Positions 7,408 through 14,907 of a DNA stretch of 64,000 nt are shown piece by piece. The stretch comes from Cryobacterium sp. CG_9.6 (lineage in GTDB: Bacteria; Actinomycetota; Actinomycetes; Actinomycetales; Microbacteriaceae): NCBI RefSeq assembly GCF_029893365.1, contig NZ_JARXUZ010000001.1:186001-250000 (forward strand), written 5' to 3'. Position 1 is the stretch's first letter. Each line of letters begins with the position of its first letter. Position numbers and translations under genes: made by a program. The notes beneath the pieces were generated by a model that worked only from the letters and a program-made list of their open reading frames with translations, had not been told where the DNA came from and did not search any database.

Positions 7408-9056
7408 CCTCGATCCACCGGTCGAGTTAGGGTCGTAGCGGCGCGTTAAACAGAGAATGCCACTCGGATCAGGAAAAATAGAACTTACTTAGGGTTCATT
7501 TCAACCGATTCGAGAGGCATCTCGTAGATGCAACTTTTCCACAGTTCCAGCCGCTTGTCAGCCACCTTCGATGACACAAATCTCGTGTCGGCCGCGGGGC
7601 TTGTCCCCGCGATGGCCTTGGCGGTGAAAACCGGCCTCAGCGACCTCGCCGACGCGTGGCTGACACTGCCGGGGTACTTCGGCGCGAACTCGGGGTTGAA
7701 AGTCACCGCGTTGGTCGCGGGGATGCTCGCTGGTGCCGATTCGATCGATGACATGGCGTTGCTGCGGCACGGCGGTATGAAGAAACTCTTCGTCGGGACG
7801 TATGCCCCGTCGACGTTGGGGTCGTTCCTGCGGTCGTTCACGTTTGGTCACGTCCGGCAGCTGGACGCCGTCGCCTGGCGGTGGCTGGTCAACGTCGCCG
7901 CACACACCCCGATCGTGACGGGAATCGACGACTATGCGCTGGTGGACATCGACGACACGATCAAGGAAGTCCACGGTTACCAGAAGCAAGGCTCCGGTTA
8001 CGGCTACTCCGGAGTGCGCGGTTTAAACGCCCTGATCGGCATCGTCTCCACACGCAAGGCGGCGCCGATCATCATCGGGTCCCGACTGCGGAAAGGCGCG
8101 GCCGGTTCCCCGCGCGGCGCGGGAAAGTTCGTCGGGGATGTCCTCGCCACCGTGAAACGCCTCCGCAGCCAGACGGCCGGCGGCCTGGTGCTGCTGCGCG
8201 CGGACAGCGCGTTCTATGGGCACGCGGTCGTCGCCGCCGCGCACCGGGCTGGCGCAAAAGTGTCCATCACAGCCCGCATGGACCCGGCCGTTAAGCGCGC
8301 CATCGGCACGATCACCGATGACCAATGGACGACCATCAACTACACCGATGCGATCCGGGACGAGGCCACCGGCGCGTGGATCTCGTCCGCCGAGGTCGCG
8401 GAAGTCGTGTTCACCGCTTTCAGCTCACGCAAAAAGGCCGAACGCATCGTGGGGCGCCTGGTCGTGCGCCGGATCCCGGAGCTGAATCAGAAGGCCACCG
8501 AAGGGCAACCGACGCTGTTCGACACGCACCGGTTCCACGCGTTCTTCACCACCAGCGACCTGGACACCGTCACCGCGGACCAGACCCACCGGCAGCACGC
8601 CATCATCGAGCAGATTAACGCCGACCTTAAGGACAGCGCGCTGGCGCACCTGCCATCAGGTGTGTTCACGGCCAACGCGGCCTGGCTCGTGCTGGCCACG
8701 ATCGCCTTCAACCTTTCGCGCGCCGTTGGTTCGCTGGCCGGCAGCGATCTCGGCAAGGCACGCAGCGGCACCATTCGTCGCAAACTCATCAGCATCCCCG
8801 CCCGCATCTCCACCTCGGCACGCAGGATCACCCTGCACCTCCCCGCCAACTGGCCATGGAAACCCGGATGGACGACCGCGTTCGCGGCGGCCTGCGGCCC
8901 GCCGCAAACCGCCACCACCTAACCACCAGCCACCCGGCGAACGAAGACTTGGAACACCACCGGCAGCAAGGCCGGCAGCCTCGCCCTGCCCGCCACCAAA
9001 AACCACGATCTGAATTCAGTGACGCCGATCAGTCAAGGCAGACCGGTGGATCGAGG
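7408..9056 (+). mobile_element. IS1380-family insertion sequence, complete
   Basis: The element is 1649 bp. Its left end CCTCGATCCACCGGTC (7408-7423) is the perfect inverted copy of its right end (9041-9056). Both ends are flanked by the direct repeat CTTAG (7403-7407 and 9057-9061), a 5-bp target duplication. Size, CC-starting ends, duplication length and the transposase inside all fit IS1380. Because the ends, duplication and gene are intact, the insertion looks recent and potentially active. Confidence 0.93.
7528..8922 (+). CDS. IS1380-family DDE transposase
   Basis: The 464-residue protein is full length for the family. Candidate catalytic residues are the Asp in VDIDDTIKEVHG, the Asp in RADSAFYG and the Glu in HAIIEQINADLK, in the order and spacing expected of an IS1380 DDE domain. 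The C-terminal end is basic, as in DNA-binding tails. The ATG at 7528 lies about 105 bp inside the left end, leaving room for a promoter. No frameshift or stop interrupts the gene. Confidence 0.95.
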   Translation: MQLFHSSSRLSATFDDTNLVSAAGLVPAMALAVKTGLSDLADAWLTLPGYFGANSGLKVTALVAGMLAGADSIDDMALLRHGGMKKLFVGTYAPSTLGSFLRSFTFGHVRQLDAVAWRWLVNVAAHTPIVTGIDDYALVDIDDTIKEVHGYQKQGSGYGYSGVRGLNALIGIVSTRKAAPIIIGSRLRKGAAGSPRGAGKFVGDVLATVKRLRSQTAGGLVLLRADSAFYGHAVVAAAHRAGAKVSITARMDPAVKRAIGTITDDQWTTINYTDAIRDEATGAWISSAEVAEVVFTAFSSRKKAERIVGRLVVRRIPELNQKATEGQPTLFDTHRFHAFFTTSDLDTVTADQTHRQHAIIEQINADLKDSALAHLPSGVFTANAAWLVLATIAFNLSRAVGSLAGSDLGKARSGTIRRKLISIPARISTSARRITLHLPANWPWKPGWTTAFAAACGPPQTATT

Positions 9057-9061
9057 CTTAG

Positions 9062-9500
9062 ACGGGCTTGTCGGGACCCAAGCTGTGGCACTGGCGGGGA
9101 TCTCGACAAGCTCGCTCACCGTGAAGGCACTAGGGCGCGACATATCTTGGACACGGACAACCCCGCTGGTCGAGCCTGTCGCGACCCGGACTCTGGCGCA
9201 CTGGCCGGGATCTCGACAAGCTCGATCATCGGAAAGAGTGCAGAGGCGCACGCCAGCCTCGGCACTAACAACGGCGCTGGTCGAGCTTGTCGAGACCCCG
9301 GTTCTGGTGAGCTCGCGGGGATCTCGACAAGCTCGATCAGCGTGGAGTGCGGCGGTCGAGCTTGTCGAGACCCACTCCGTGGTGAGCTCGCGGGGATCTC
9401 GACAAGCTCGATCAGCGTGGGGTCCGGCGGTCGAGCTTGTCGAGACCTAGAGCAAGCTTCTGCGCGGAGATTTTGACAAGCACGATCAGCGTGGGGTGCG
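9062..9500. repeat. Array of palindromic repeats (array B)
   Basis: Between the insertion sequence and parS 3 the two orientations of one motif alternate. TCTCGACAAGCTCGATCA-type copies start near 9101, 9211, 9322 and 9397, and GGTCGAGCTTGTCGAGACC-type copies near 9168, 9279, 9354 and 9429. A decayed copy lies near 9471. The two best units repeat with a period of about 75 bp (GTGAGCTCGCGGGGATCTCG near 9307 and 9382). The motif core TCGACAAGCTCGA is shared with recF and, with one changed base, with array A. No gene is credible here. Confidence 0.9.
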
Positions 9501-9525
9501 CTGGTCGAGAGCACGCCGCACGCAT

Positions 9526-9539
9526 GTTTCACGTGAAAC
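9526..9539. promoter_or_regulatory. parS: parS site 3
   Basis: GTTTCACGTGAAAC, perfect, only 8 bp beyond the parB stop codon. Confidence 0.95.
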
Positions 9540-9547
9540 GTTGAAGA

Positions 9548-10501
9548 TTAGCCTACGTTGGGACCGTAGCCGGGCTCCCCAAGGGATCCGAGAATGCGGT
9601 TGAGGTCGCCAATGGTCGCGAAATCCACCGTAATCTGGCCTTTGCGTGCTCCCAGATTGATCCTAACGCGCGTATCGAGGCGGTCCCCGAGGTGCTCGGC
9701 GATCTCATCGAGGTGTCCTTGGCGTCTTCCGGGCAACGGTTTCGCCTTTTCGACCTTCGGCCCAGCCGCGGCAGCAGCTTCAGCAGCGCGTACAGACAGG
9801 TCTTCGTTCACGATCTTGTCCGCGAGACTCAACATGCCTGCCGTATCAACCACAGACAAAATGGCGCGCGCGTGACCCGCACTCAGCACACCAGCTGCAA
9901 CCCGTAACTGAACTGACTCCGGCAGCTTGAGCAACCGAATCGTATTAGTTATCTGTGGGCGTGAGCGGCCAATGCGCGTCGCCAGCTCATCCTGCGTAAT
10001 ACCAAAATCAGACAGCAACTGCTGATACGCGGATGCCTCTTCCAGTGGATTGAGCTGGGCGCGATGCAGGTTCTCCAAGAGGGCGTCACGAAGCATGTCT
10101 ACATCAGCGGTGTCACGCACAACGGCCGGAATCGTGGCCAGGCCGGCTTCTTTGCTGGCCCGGAGACGCCGCTCCCCCATGACAAGCTCATACTTCCCCG
10201 GTGATTCAGGAAGGGGGCGAACAACAATAGGCTGCAGAACGCCGACTTCACGAATACTGTGAATCAGTTCTGCAAGGTCGCCCTCATCAAAGATCGTGCG
10301 CGGCTGCTGAGCGTTGGGGACAATATCAGCAAGATTCAGGTGCGCAAGGTGTGCCCCAGGAACGGGAACCAGTACAACATCCTCAACCTCGGGGGTTGAC
10401 CGCGGGAAAAACACGTCAACGGGACGGTCAACCGAGGGATTATCCTGGATCGGAATCAGCGCACCAATTCCGCGACCCAAACCCGTGCGTTTTGCTGCCA
10501 T
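9548..10501 (-). CDS. parB: Chromosome partitioning protein ParB (CTPase)
   Basis: The 317-residue protein loads onto parS and slides as a CTP-dependent clamp. It shows the ParB/Spo0J N-terminal domain with the CTP-binding motif GERRLRA (residues 109-115), followed by ENLHRAQLNPLEEA, a helix-turn-helix around residues 166-190 (TQDELATRIGRSRPQITN) and a C-terminal dimerisation domain. The N-terminus RTGLGRGIGALIP is the usual ParA-interacting stretch. It follows parA with a 2-nt gap, so the two are cotranscribed. Four parS sites lie within about 5.5 kb. Confidence 0.97.
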   Translation of the reverse strand: MAAKRTGLGRGIGALIPIQDNPSVDRPVDVFFPRSTPEVEDVVLVPVPGAHLAHLNLADIVPNAQQPRTIFDEGDLAELIHSIREVGVLQPIVVRPLPESPGKYELVMGERRLRASKEAGLATIPAVVRDTADVDMLRDALLENLHRAQLNPLEEASAYQQLLSDFGITQDELATRIGRSRPQITNTIRLLKLPESVQLRVAAGVLSAGHARAILSVVDTAGMLSLADKIVNEDLSVRAAEAAAAAGPKVEKAKPLPGRRQGHLDEIAEHLGDRLDTRVRINLGARKGQITVDFATIGDLNRILGSLGEPGYGPNVG

Positions 10502-10503
10502 TG

Positions 10504-11439
10504 CTAGTGTTCCCCTGTTTTCGGTGCTCCGCGACGAGCAATTTCTGCGGCTGCCTCGAGGTATGAAAGAGATCCGGCGGAGTTCAGGTCGTAACTGATC
10601 ACACTCTGACCATAGCTCGGCGCCTCAGACACCCGCACGGAACGAGGAATCAGCGTGTCAAGAACCTGCTTCGGGAAATGTTCCCGAACATCCTGAGCCA
10701 CTTGATTCGCCAAGTTGGTGCGACCGTCATACATCGTGAGCAGAATTGTCGATACGGTCAGTTCAGGATTGAGGTGCTTCTCAATCAGCTGAATATTCTT
10801 GAGCAGCTGGCTCAAGCCCTCGAGAGCGTAGTACTCGCACTGAATCGGAATCAGAACCTCACGAGCCGCAACGAAAGCATTGATGGTGAGCAGGCCCAAG
10901 GACGGTGGGCAATCAATAAAGACGTAGTCGAAAGGGTCGTCAAGACTCTTCAGGTAGAGATCCAACGCGCGGTGCAGCCGTTGTTCACGCGCCACGAGTG
11001 ACACGAGCTCGATCTCTGCGCCAGCCAGGTGAATCGTTGCGGGCACGCAGTACAGAGAACCAAATTCTGGGCTCTTCTGAACGACGTCCTCCATGGGAGT
11101 ATCGCTGACGATCACGTCATAGACACTCGGCATGTCCGCGTGGTGCTCGACACCCAGCGCTGTCGATGCGTTGCCCTGAGGATCCAGGTCAATAACAAGC
11201 ACGCGGGCACCTTGGCGAGATAATGCAGCAGCCAGATTCACCGCTGTCGTGGTCTTGCCAACACCACCCTTTTGGTTGGAAATCGTGAGAATGCGCGTCT
11301 TCTCGGGCTTCGGCAGGCTGTCGGATGCAATAACCTGTCGCCTCCGGGTTAGCTCGGCGATTTCTCGTGCGAGCGGCGGCAGCCCATCCGCTTCCAGTCC
11401 CGTACTGCTGACTTGCTGGTCTTCACCAGGATGTTTCAC
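10504..11439 (-). CDS. parA: Chromosome partitioning ATPase ParA (Soj)
   Basis: The 311-residue Walker ATPase has the deviant Walker A motif KGGVGKTT (residues 57-64), the DLDPQGNAS motif and FIDCPPSLG. It has an N-terminal extension of about 45 residues, common in Actinobacteria. The start is GTG at 11439, which sits in the centre of a perfect parS; the first residues M-K-H are encoded by the palindrome. No ATG, GTG or TTG codon is seen just upstream in frame, and AAGG precedes the GTG by about 7 nt, supporting this start. It is downstream of rsmG in the rpmH-to-parB gene run. Confidence 0.96.
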   Translation of the reverse strand: MKHPGEDQQVSSTGLEADGLPPLAREIAELTRRRQVIASDSLPKPEKTRILTISNQKGGVGKTTTAVNLAAALSRQGARVLVIDLDPQGNASTALGVEHHADMPSVYDVIVSDTPMEDVVQKSPEFGSLYCVPATIHLAGAEIELVSLVAREQRLHRALDLYLKSLDDPFDYVFIDCPPSLGLLTINAFVAAREVLIPIQCEYYALEGLSQLLKNIQLIEKHLNPELTVSTILLTMYDGRTNLANQVAQDVREHFPKQVLDTLIPRSVRVSEAPSYGQSVISYDLNSAGSLSYLEAAAEIARRGAPKTGEH

Positions 11440-11446
11440 GTGAAAC
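11433..11446. promoter_or_regulatory. parS: parS site 4, overlapping the parA start
   Basis: GTTTCACGTGAAAC, perfect; the parA GTG start codon is complementary to 11437-11439, inside the palindrome. ParB bound here would cover the parA translation start region and could affect transcription of parAB. Confidence 0.95.
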
Positions 11447-11481
11447 CTTACGTTTATGATTCGTGAGAGTGGTCATCAGGA

Positions 11482-12117
11482 CTACCTCACTGTAGCCCTA
11501 ATTACCCGGGTGGCATCGGCCAACAGGCCCTCACCCAAGGTGAGAATTTCCACGTCGTGCACCCGGTATTTCTGTATAGCCTTCGCTGCGCCATCCACTT
11601 CAGCGGATGCACGCTCACCCTTCATCAGGAGAAGCTCCCCGCCCGCGCGCAAGAGCGGCGCGGTCAGGGGGATGAGGTTACGAAAAGCACTCACGGCTCG
11701 AGCGGTGACCTGATCGAGGGGCTGTGCCAATTTCACGTCCTCCGCTCGAGAACGTACAACTGTGACGTTGGCTAAGCCTAAAGCCTTAACTTGATCATTG
11801 AGCCACGCCACACGACGTTCCATTGGCTCAATCAAGAAGAATGTAACGTCCGGCCTCGCGATGGCTAGCACGAGACCGGGGAGACCAGCTCCTGACCCGA
11901 CATCGCCCACTCGTCCGGGCCGCAGCAAAGTTGCCATTGCAGCACAGTTGAGGATGTGGCGGCTCCAGAGCCTGGGTAGCTCTAATGGCCCAATGAGGCC
12001 CAGTTCTTCACCCTGATCAGCGAGATTTTTCGTGAATGACCGGGCAACCTCTAACTGGTCCCCAAAAAGAGTCGCAGCGGCATCGGGTTCAGCCTCAAGT
12101 ATCACTGTCACAAGCAC
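11482..12117 (-). CDS. rsmG: 16S rRNA (guanine-N7)-methyltransferase RsmG
   Basis: The 211-residue enzyme methylates G527 of 16S rRNA (E. coli numbering). It shows RLWSRHILNCAA, the SAM-binding loop VGSGAGLPG (residues 73-81) and the ARAVSAFRNLIPLTAPLL motif of the GidB family. The GTG start lies 3 nt after the jag stop, so it belongs to the rpmH-parB gene run. Confidence 0.95.
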   Translation of the reverse strand: MLVTVILEAEPDAAATLFGDQLEVARSFTKNLADQGEELGLIGPLELPRLWSRHILNCAAMATLLRPGRVGDVGSGAGLPGLVLAIARPDVTFFLIEPMERRVAWLNDQVKALGLANVTVVRSRAEDVKLAQPLDQVTARAVSAFRNLIPLTAPLLRAGGELLLMKGERASAEVDGAAKAIQKYRVHDVEILTLGEGLLADATRVIRATVR

Positions 12118-12120
12118 AAA

Positions 12121-12741
12121 CTAGATCGCGGTGATGACCGTGTGACGGTCACGGCCCTCACCCTGGGAAACTGACTTGTAACCGCGAGCTGCAACAAGAT
12201 CGTGTACCAGCTTGCGCTCATACGACGACATCGGCGGCAGAGACGCCTCGGCAGCGCCCCCCTCAATTCTCTCCGCGGCGCGCGATACGAGGGCGGCAAG
12301 CTCGTTTTCACGGACATTGCGTGACCCGCCGATGTCCAAGATAAGACGGGAAAACGATCCGGTCTTATTCTGAACAGCCAGACGTGTGAGCTCTTGCAAC
12401 GCATTGACGGTCTCGGGCTTACTGAGGACCCTCAAGTTGTCCCCGTCAGACGCATTGACGGACAAATACGCACGTCCATTGTGCGCGTCAATGTCAATAT
12501 CACCGTCAAGGTCGCAGATGTCGAGAAACTCCTCGATGTAGTCGGCGGCAATGTCGCCTTCCTGCTCCAGCTGGCTCTGCGTTCGAACATCGTCAGTCGG
12601 TGCAGTCTGGCTGACCGTACTCTCCGCAGGAACGACGGGAGCCTCGAGACCAGCTGCCGCGTGGGCCGCTGCATTGGCCACGCCAGCACTCGACGCATTC
12701 GCGAGTGCGTCACCCTTGATCACATCAAGCTTCTCAGTCAC
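12121..12741 (-). CDS. jag: RNA-binding protein Jag/KhpB (KH and R3H domains)
   Basis: The 206-residue protein has an alanine-rich N-terminal stretch, a central KH-like domain (about residues 65-130, with LSVNASDGDNLRVL and LTRLAVQNKTG) and a C-terminal R3H domain (about 140-206, ending LVAARGYKSVSQGEGRDRHTVI). The pattern is diagnostic of Jag/SpoIIIJ-associated proteins, which bind RNA and influence cell division and wall growth. It lies between yidC and rsmG, its usual position. Confidence 0.94.
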   Translation of the reverse strand: MTEKLDVIKGDALANASSAGVANAAAHAAAGLEAPVVPAESTVSQTAPTDDVRTQSQLEQEGDIAADYIEEFLDICDLDGDIDIDAHNGRAYLSVNASDGDNLRVLSKPETVNALQELTRLAVQNKTGSFSRLILDIGGSRNVRENELAALVSRAAERIEGGAAEASLPPMSSYERKLVHDLVAARGYKSVSQGEGRDRHTVITAI

Positions 12742-12757
12742 GAGGTCTCATCTCTCT

Positions 12758-13741
12758 CTACTGCTTGGGTCCGGTTTGCTTCTTGGCACGGTTCTTACTG
12801 ACCGGCTGCTGACGCTGAATCGGCTTCTTGGGCTCGTCTACGACAATGATGTCGCCATCCGTCGCCAACAGTTTTCCCTTACGGGCAAGACGCTCTTCGC
12901 GTGCCTTGGCAGCCTCACTACCGGGCGTCGGCATGTTCCGGATCACGATGAACTGCTGAATCATCGTCCAGAAGTTCGATGTCAACCAGTAAAACATGAC
13001 ACCCAGTGGGAACGCGACACCGGAGAATGCGAAGACGAGGGGAAGCAGGTACAGCATGATGCGCTGCTGCTTGAACATGGGGCTTGCCTTGGTCTCCGGA
13101 GACATGTTCTTCGAGACGATCTGCAGCTGCGTGATGAACTGAGACGCGGTCATCAGCACCACCATGATGGCGGCAATAATCATGACCGTGCCGTTGAAGT
13201 CCGTCCCGGCCAGCATCTTGGTCCACTGGGATGCGAAGGTGTCGTGTAAAGGTGCGTTACCAAACAGCGTGGCGTTACCAAAGCTCTCGGCCAGGCTCTG
13301 ATCAAGAGGACCGACGCCGGCGTTGGACCTCTGTGCGGCGTTCAGCACGGAGAAGAGCGCGAAGAAGATTGGCATCTGCAGCAAGAGCGGCAGACAGGAG
13401 CTCAGCGGGTTCGTACCGGTCTTCTTGTACATGGCCATCGTCTCGCGCGACATGGCTTCGCGAGAGAACTGGTCTTTCTTGCCCTTGTACTTGTCCTGAA
13501 TCTTCTTGAGCTGCGGCGCAACCTCGAGCATCTTGCGCTGGCTCTTGATCTGCTTGACGAAGATGGGGATGAGCGCAGCGCGAACGACGAGGACGAGTCC
13601 GACGATAGACAGCACCCAAGTGAGGCCGTCATCGTAACCCATGCTCGGGATACCCAGGGCAGAGAACAGACTATGGAACGTAACGAGCAGAAGCTCGACG
13701 GCCCATTTGAGTGGCCAGAGGATCGTATCTATGAAACCCAT
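12758..13741 (-). CDS. yidC: Membrane protein insertase YidC/Oxa1
   Basis: The 327-residue short (Gram-positive type) YidC has five to six hydrophobic segments. It carries the insertase core KQIKSQRKMLEVAPQLKKIQ...YKKTGTNPLSSCLPLLLQMPIFFALF and the C-terminal helix pair with FPLGVMFYWLTSNFWTMIQQ. A basic tail (KKQTGPKQ) may contact ribosomes. It inserts inner-membrane proteins with or without Sec. It is directly downstream of yidD (8-nt gap). Confidence 0.97.
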   Translation of the reverse strand: MGFIDTILWPLKWAVELLLVTFHSLFSALGIPSMGYDDGLTWVLSIVGLVLVVRAALIPIFVKQIKSQRKMLEVAPQLKKIQDKYKGKKDQFSREAMSRETMAMYKKTGTNPLSSCLPLLLQMPIFFALFSVLNAAQRSNAGVGPLDQSLAESFGNATLFGNAPLHDTFASQWTKMLAGTDFNGTVMIIAAIMVVLMTASQFITQLQIVSKNMSPETKASPMFKQQRIMLYLLPLVFAFSGVAFPLGVMFYWLTSNFWTMIQQFIVIRNMPTPGSEAAKAREERLARKGKLLATDGDIIVVDEPKKPIQRQQPVSKNRAKKQTGPKQ

Positions 13742-13749
13742 ACTTCGGA

Positions 13750-14061
13750 TCAGCCCTTTCCGTGGCTTGGTAAGACGACAAAACCAAATGACGTCACGGA
13801 ATAGCGACGTTTACGTTTGAGAGGAACATCATCTATTCCACCTTCGGCCCATGGATGGCATCGTGCCAACCGACGGGCGGCCAGCACTGATCCAATAATA
13901 AGTCCGTGTTCCTGTATAGCGGCCAATGCATAGCCCGAACAGGAGGGGTAATACCGGCAAACATTGCCGTAAAGCGGTGAGATCAACGCACGGTAGGCGC
14001 GAAGGAGAATTACACCCACGTTTCGGGGAATGAGCCACACGGTCGCAACGACGACGTTCAT
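13750..14061 (-). CDS. yidD: Membrane protein insertion efficiency factor YidD
   Basis: The 103-residue protein carries the family signature YRALISPLYGNVCRYYPSCSGYALAAIQEHG and RLARCHPWAEGGIDDVP, each visible in part, with conserved cysteines. It has an N-terminal amphipathic or hydrophobic helix. It helps YidC-dependent insertion. Its start overlaps the rnpA stop by 4 nt, so translation is coupled. Confidence 0.96.
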   Translation of the reverse strand: MNVVVATVWLIPRNVGVILLRAYRALISPLYGNVCRYYPSCSGYALAAIQEHGLIIGSVLAARRLARCHPWAEGGIDDVPLKRKRRYSVTSFGFVVLPSHGKG

Positions 14062-14435
14062 CGCTTCGACGTTCCTCGATGACCGGCAAGGGGTTGACGA
14101 ACAACCGTGCCGAGTTCGCGCTTCAAAGTGAGCCAGCTGGCGTCATGAGCTGCCGGCAACGCCCGCACCACAATGTCCATGCCGGACTCAACCTCAGACA
14201 ACAGGTCGTAGCTGGCTGCTTTGAGCCGACGACGAACACTGTTTCGTTTCACAGCATTGCCAACATTTTTCGCCACGATAAAACCAAAACGTGCGGGAAC
14301 ACCCTCTGCACCAGCAGGCACATCAGGGTTTTTCCGCACGTATATGACCGTGTGTGCGCCAACGCGGCGCACACCACGCCGAACGACACCTTGATAGTCG
14401 CTCCCCCTCGTAATGCGATTCACGTGAGCGAGCAT
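14058..14435 (-). CDS. rnpA: Ribonuclease P protein component
   Basis: The 125-residue basic protein cooperates with RNase P RNA in tRNA 5' maturation. It shows the diagnostic RNR-type motif KRNSVRRRLK (about residues 63-72) preceded by FIVAKNVGNAV. It follows rpmH by 8 nt and overlaps yidD, as in most bacteria. Confidence 0.96.
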   Translation of the reverse strand: MLAHVNRITRGSDYQGVVRRGVRRVGAHTVIYVRKNPDVPAGAEGVPARFGFIVAKNVGNAVKRNSVRRRLKAASYDLLSEVESGMDIVVRALPAAHDASWLTLKRELGTVVRQPLAGHRGTSKR

Positions 14436-14443
14436 CAGAGACC

Positions 14444-14581
14444 CTAGGCGGAGAGTTCGGTGCGACCCTTACGACGGCGGGCACCGAGGATAGCGCGACC
14501 CGCACGGGTGCGCATACGCAAACGGAATCCGTGCACCTTGGCGCGACGGCGGTTGTTCGGCTGGAACGTTCTCTTGCTCAT
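14444..14581 (-). CDS. rpmH: 50S ribosomal protein L34
   Basis: The 45-residue, highly basic protein starts [20 protein letters not shown] and ends with the usual RKGRTELSA. It is a structural protein of the large ribosomal subunit. It is the first gene of the minus-strand run leading to parB and is preceded by a good promoter at 14671-14699. Confidence 0.98.
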   Translation of the reverse strand: MSKRTFQPNNRRRAKVHGFRLRMRTRAGRAILGARRRKGRTELSA

Positions 14582-14907
14582 TATTCAATCTCCACGTGAT
14601 TGGATCTCCGCTGGCCAGAACAGCGGCTGCGAAAGAAGTCTGTAGCCCACGGGATGGGGTCAACTGATTAAAACTACGGCCTCGACCAACTTTGGTCAAA
14701 CTGAGCACCACAAAGTCGTGAGTTTCCACAATAATATGCACAGCCTAATCACGGAATTACAGAGCTGAATTGGCCTCAGTGACCGGGATTGGCTACCGTG
14801 AGGAGAAGTTATCCACAGCCTGTGCACTATTCCTGAGATTTGCACTGTTTTTACACACAGGTGGTGGATAACTTTGTGAAAAGTCGAAAATAGAGATTGA
14901 AGGAACC
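14582..14907. other. rpmH-dnaA intergenic region with DnaA boxes
   Basis: This divergent region holds the rpmH promoter, a perfect DnaA box TTATCCACA (14809-14817) and a one-mismatch inverse box GGTGGATAA (14863-14871). A possible dnaA promoter is TTGGCC (14770-14775) - 18 nt - TACCGT (14794-14799), just before the box, which would permit DnaA autoregulation. The segment from 14818 is AT-rich, including TTTTTACACACAGG. No gene is seen. Confidence 0.65.
14671..14699 (-). promoter_or_regulatory. Promoter of rpmH-rnpA operon
   Basis: On the minus strand TTGACC (14699-14694) and TAGTTT (14676-14671) are separated by 17 nt, close to the housekeeping sigma consensus, about 90 nt before the rpmH start. 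Confidence 0.65.
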
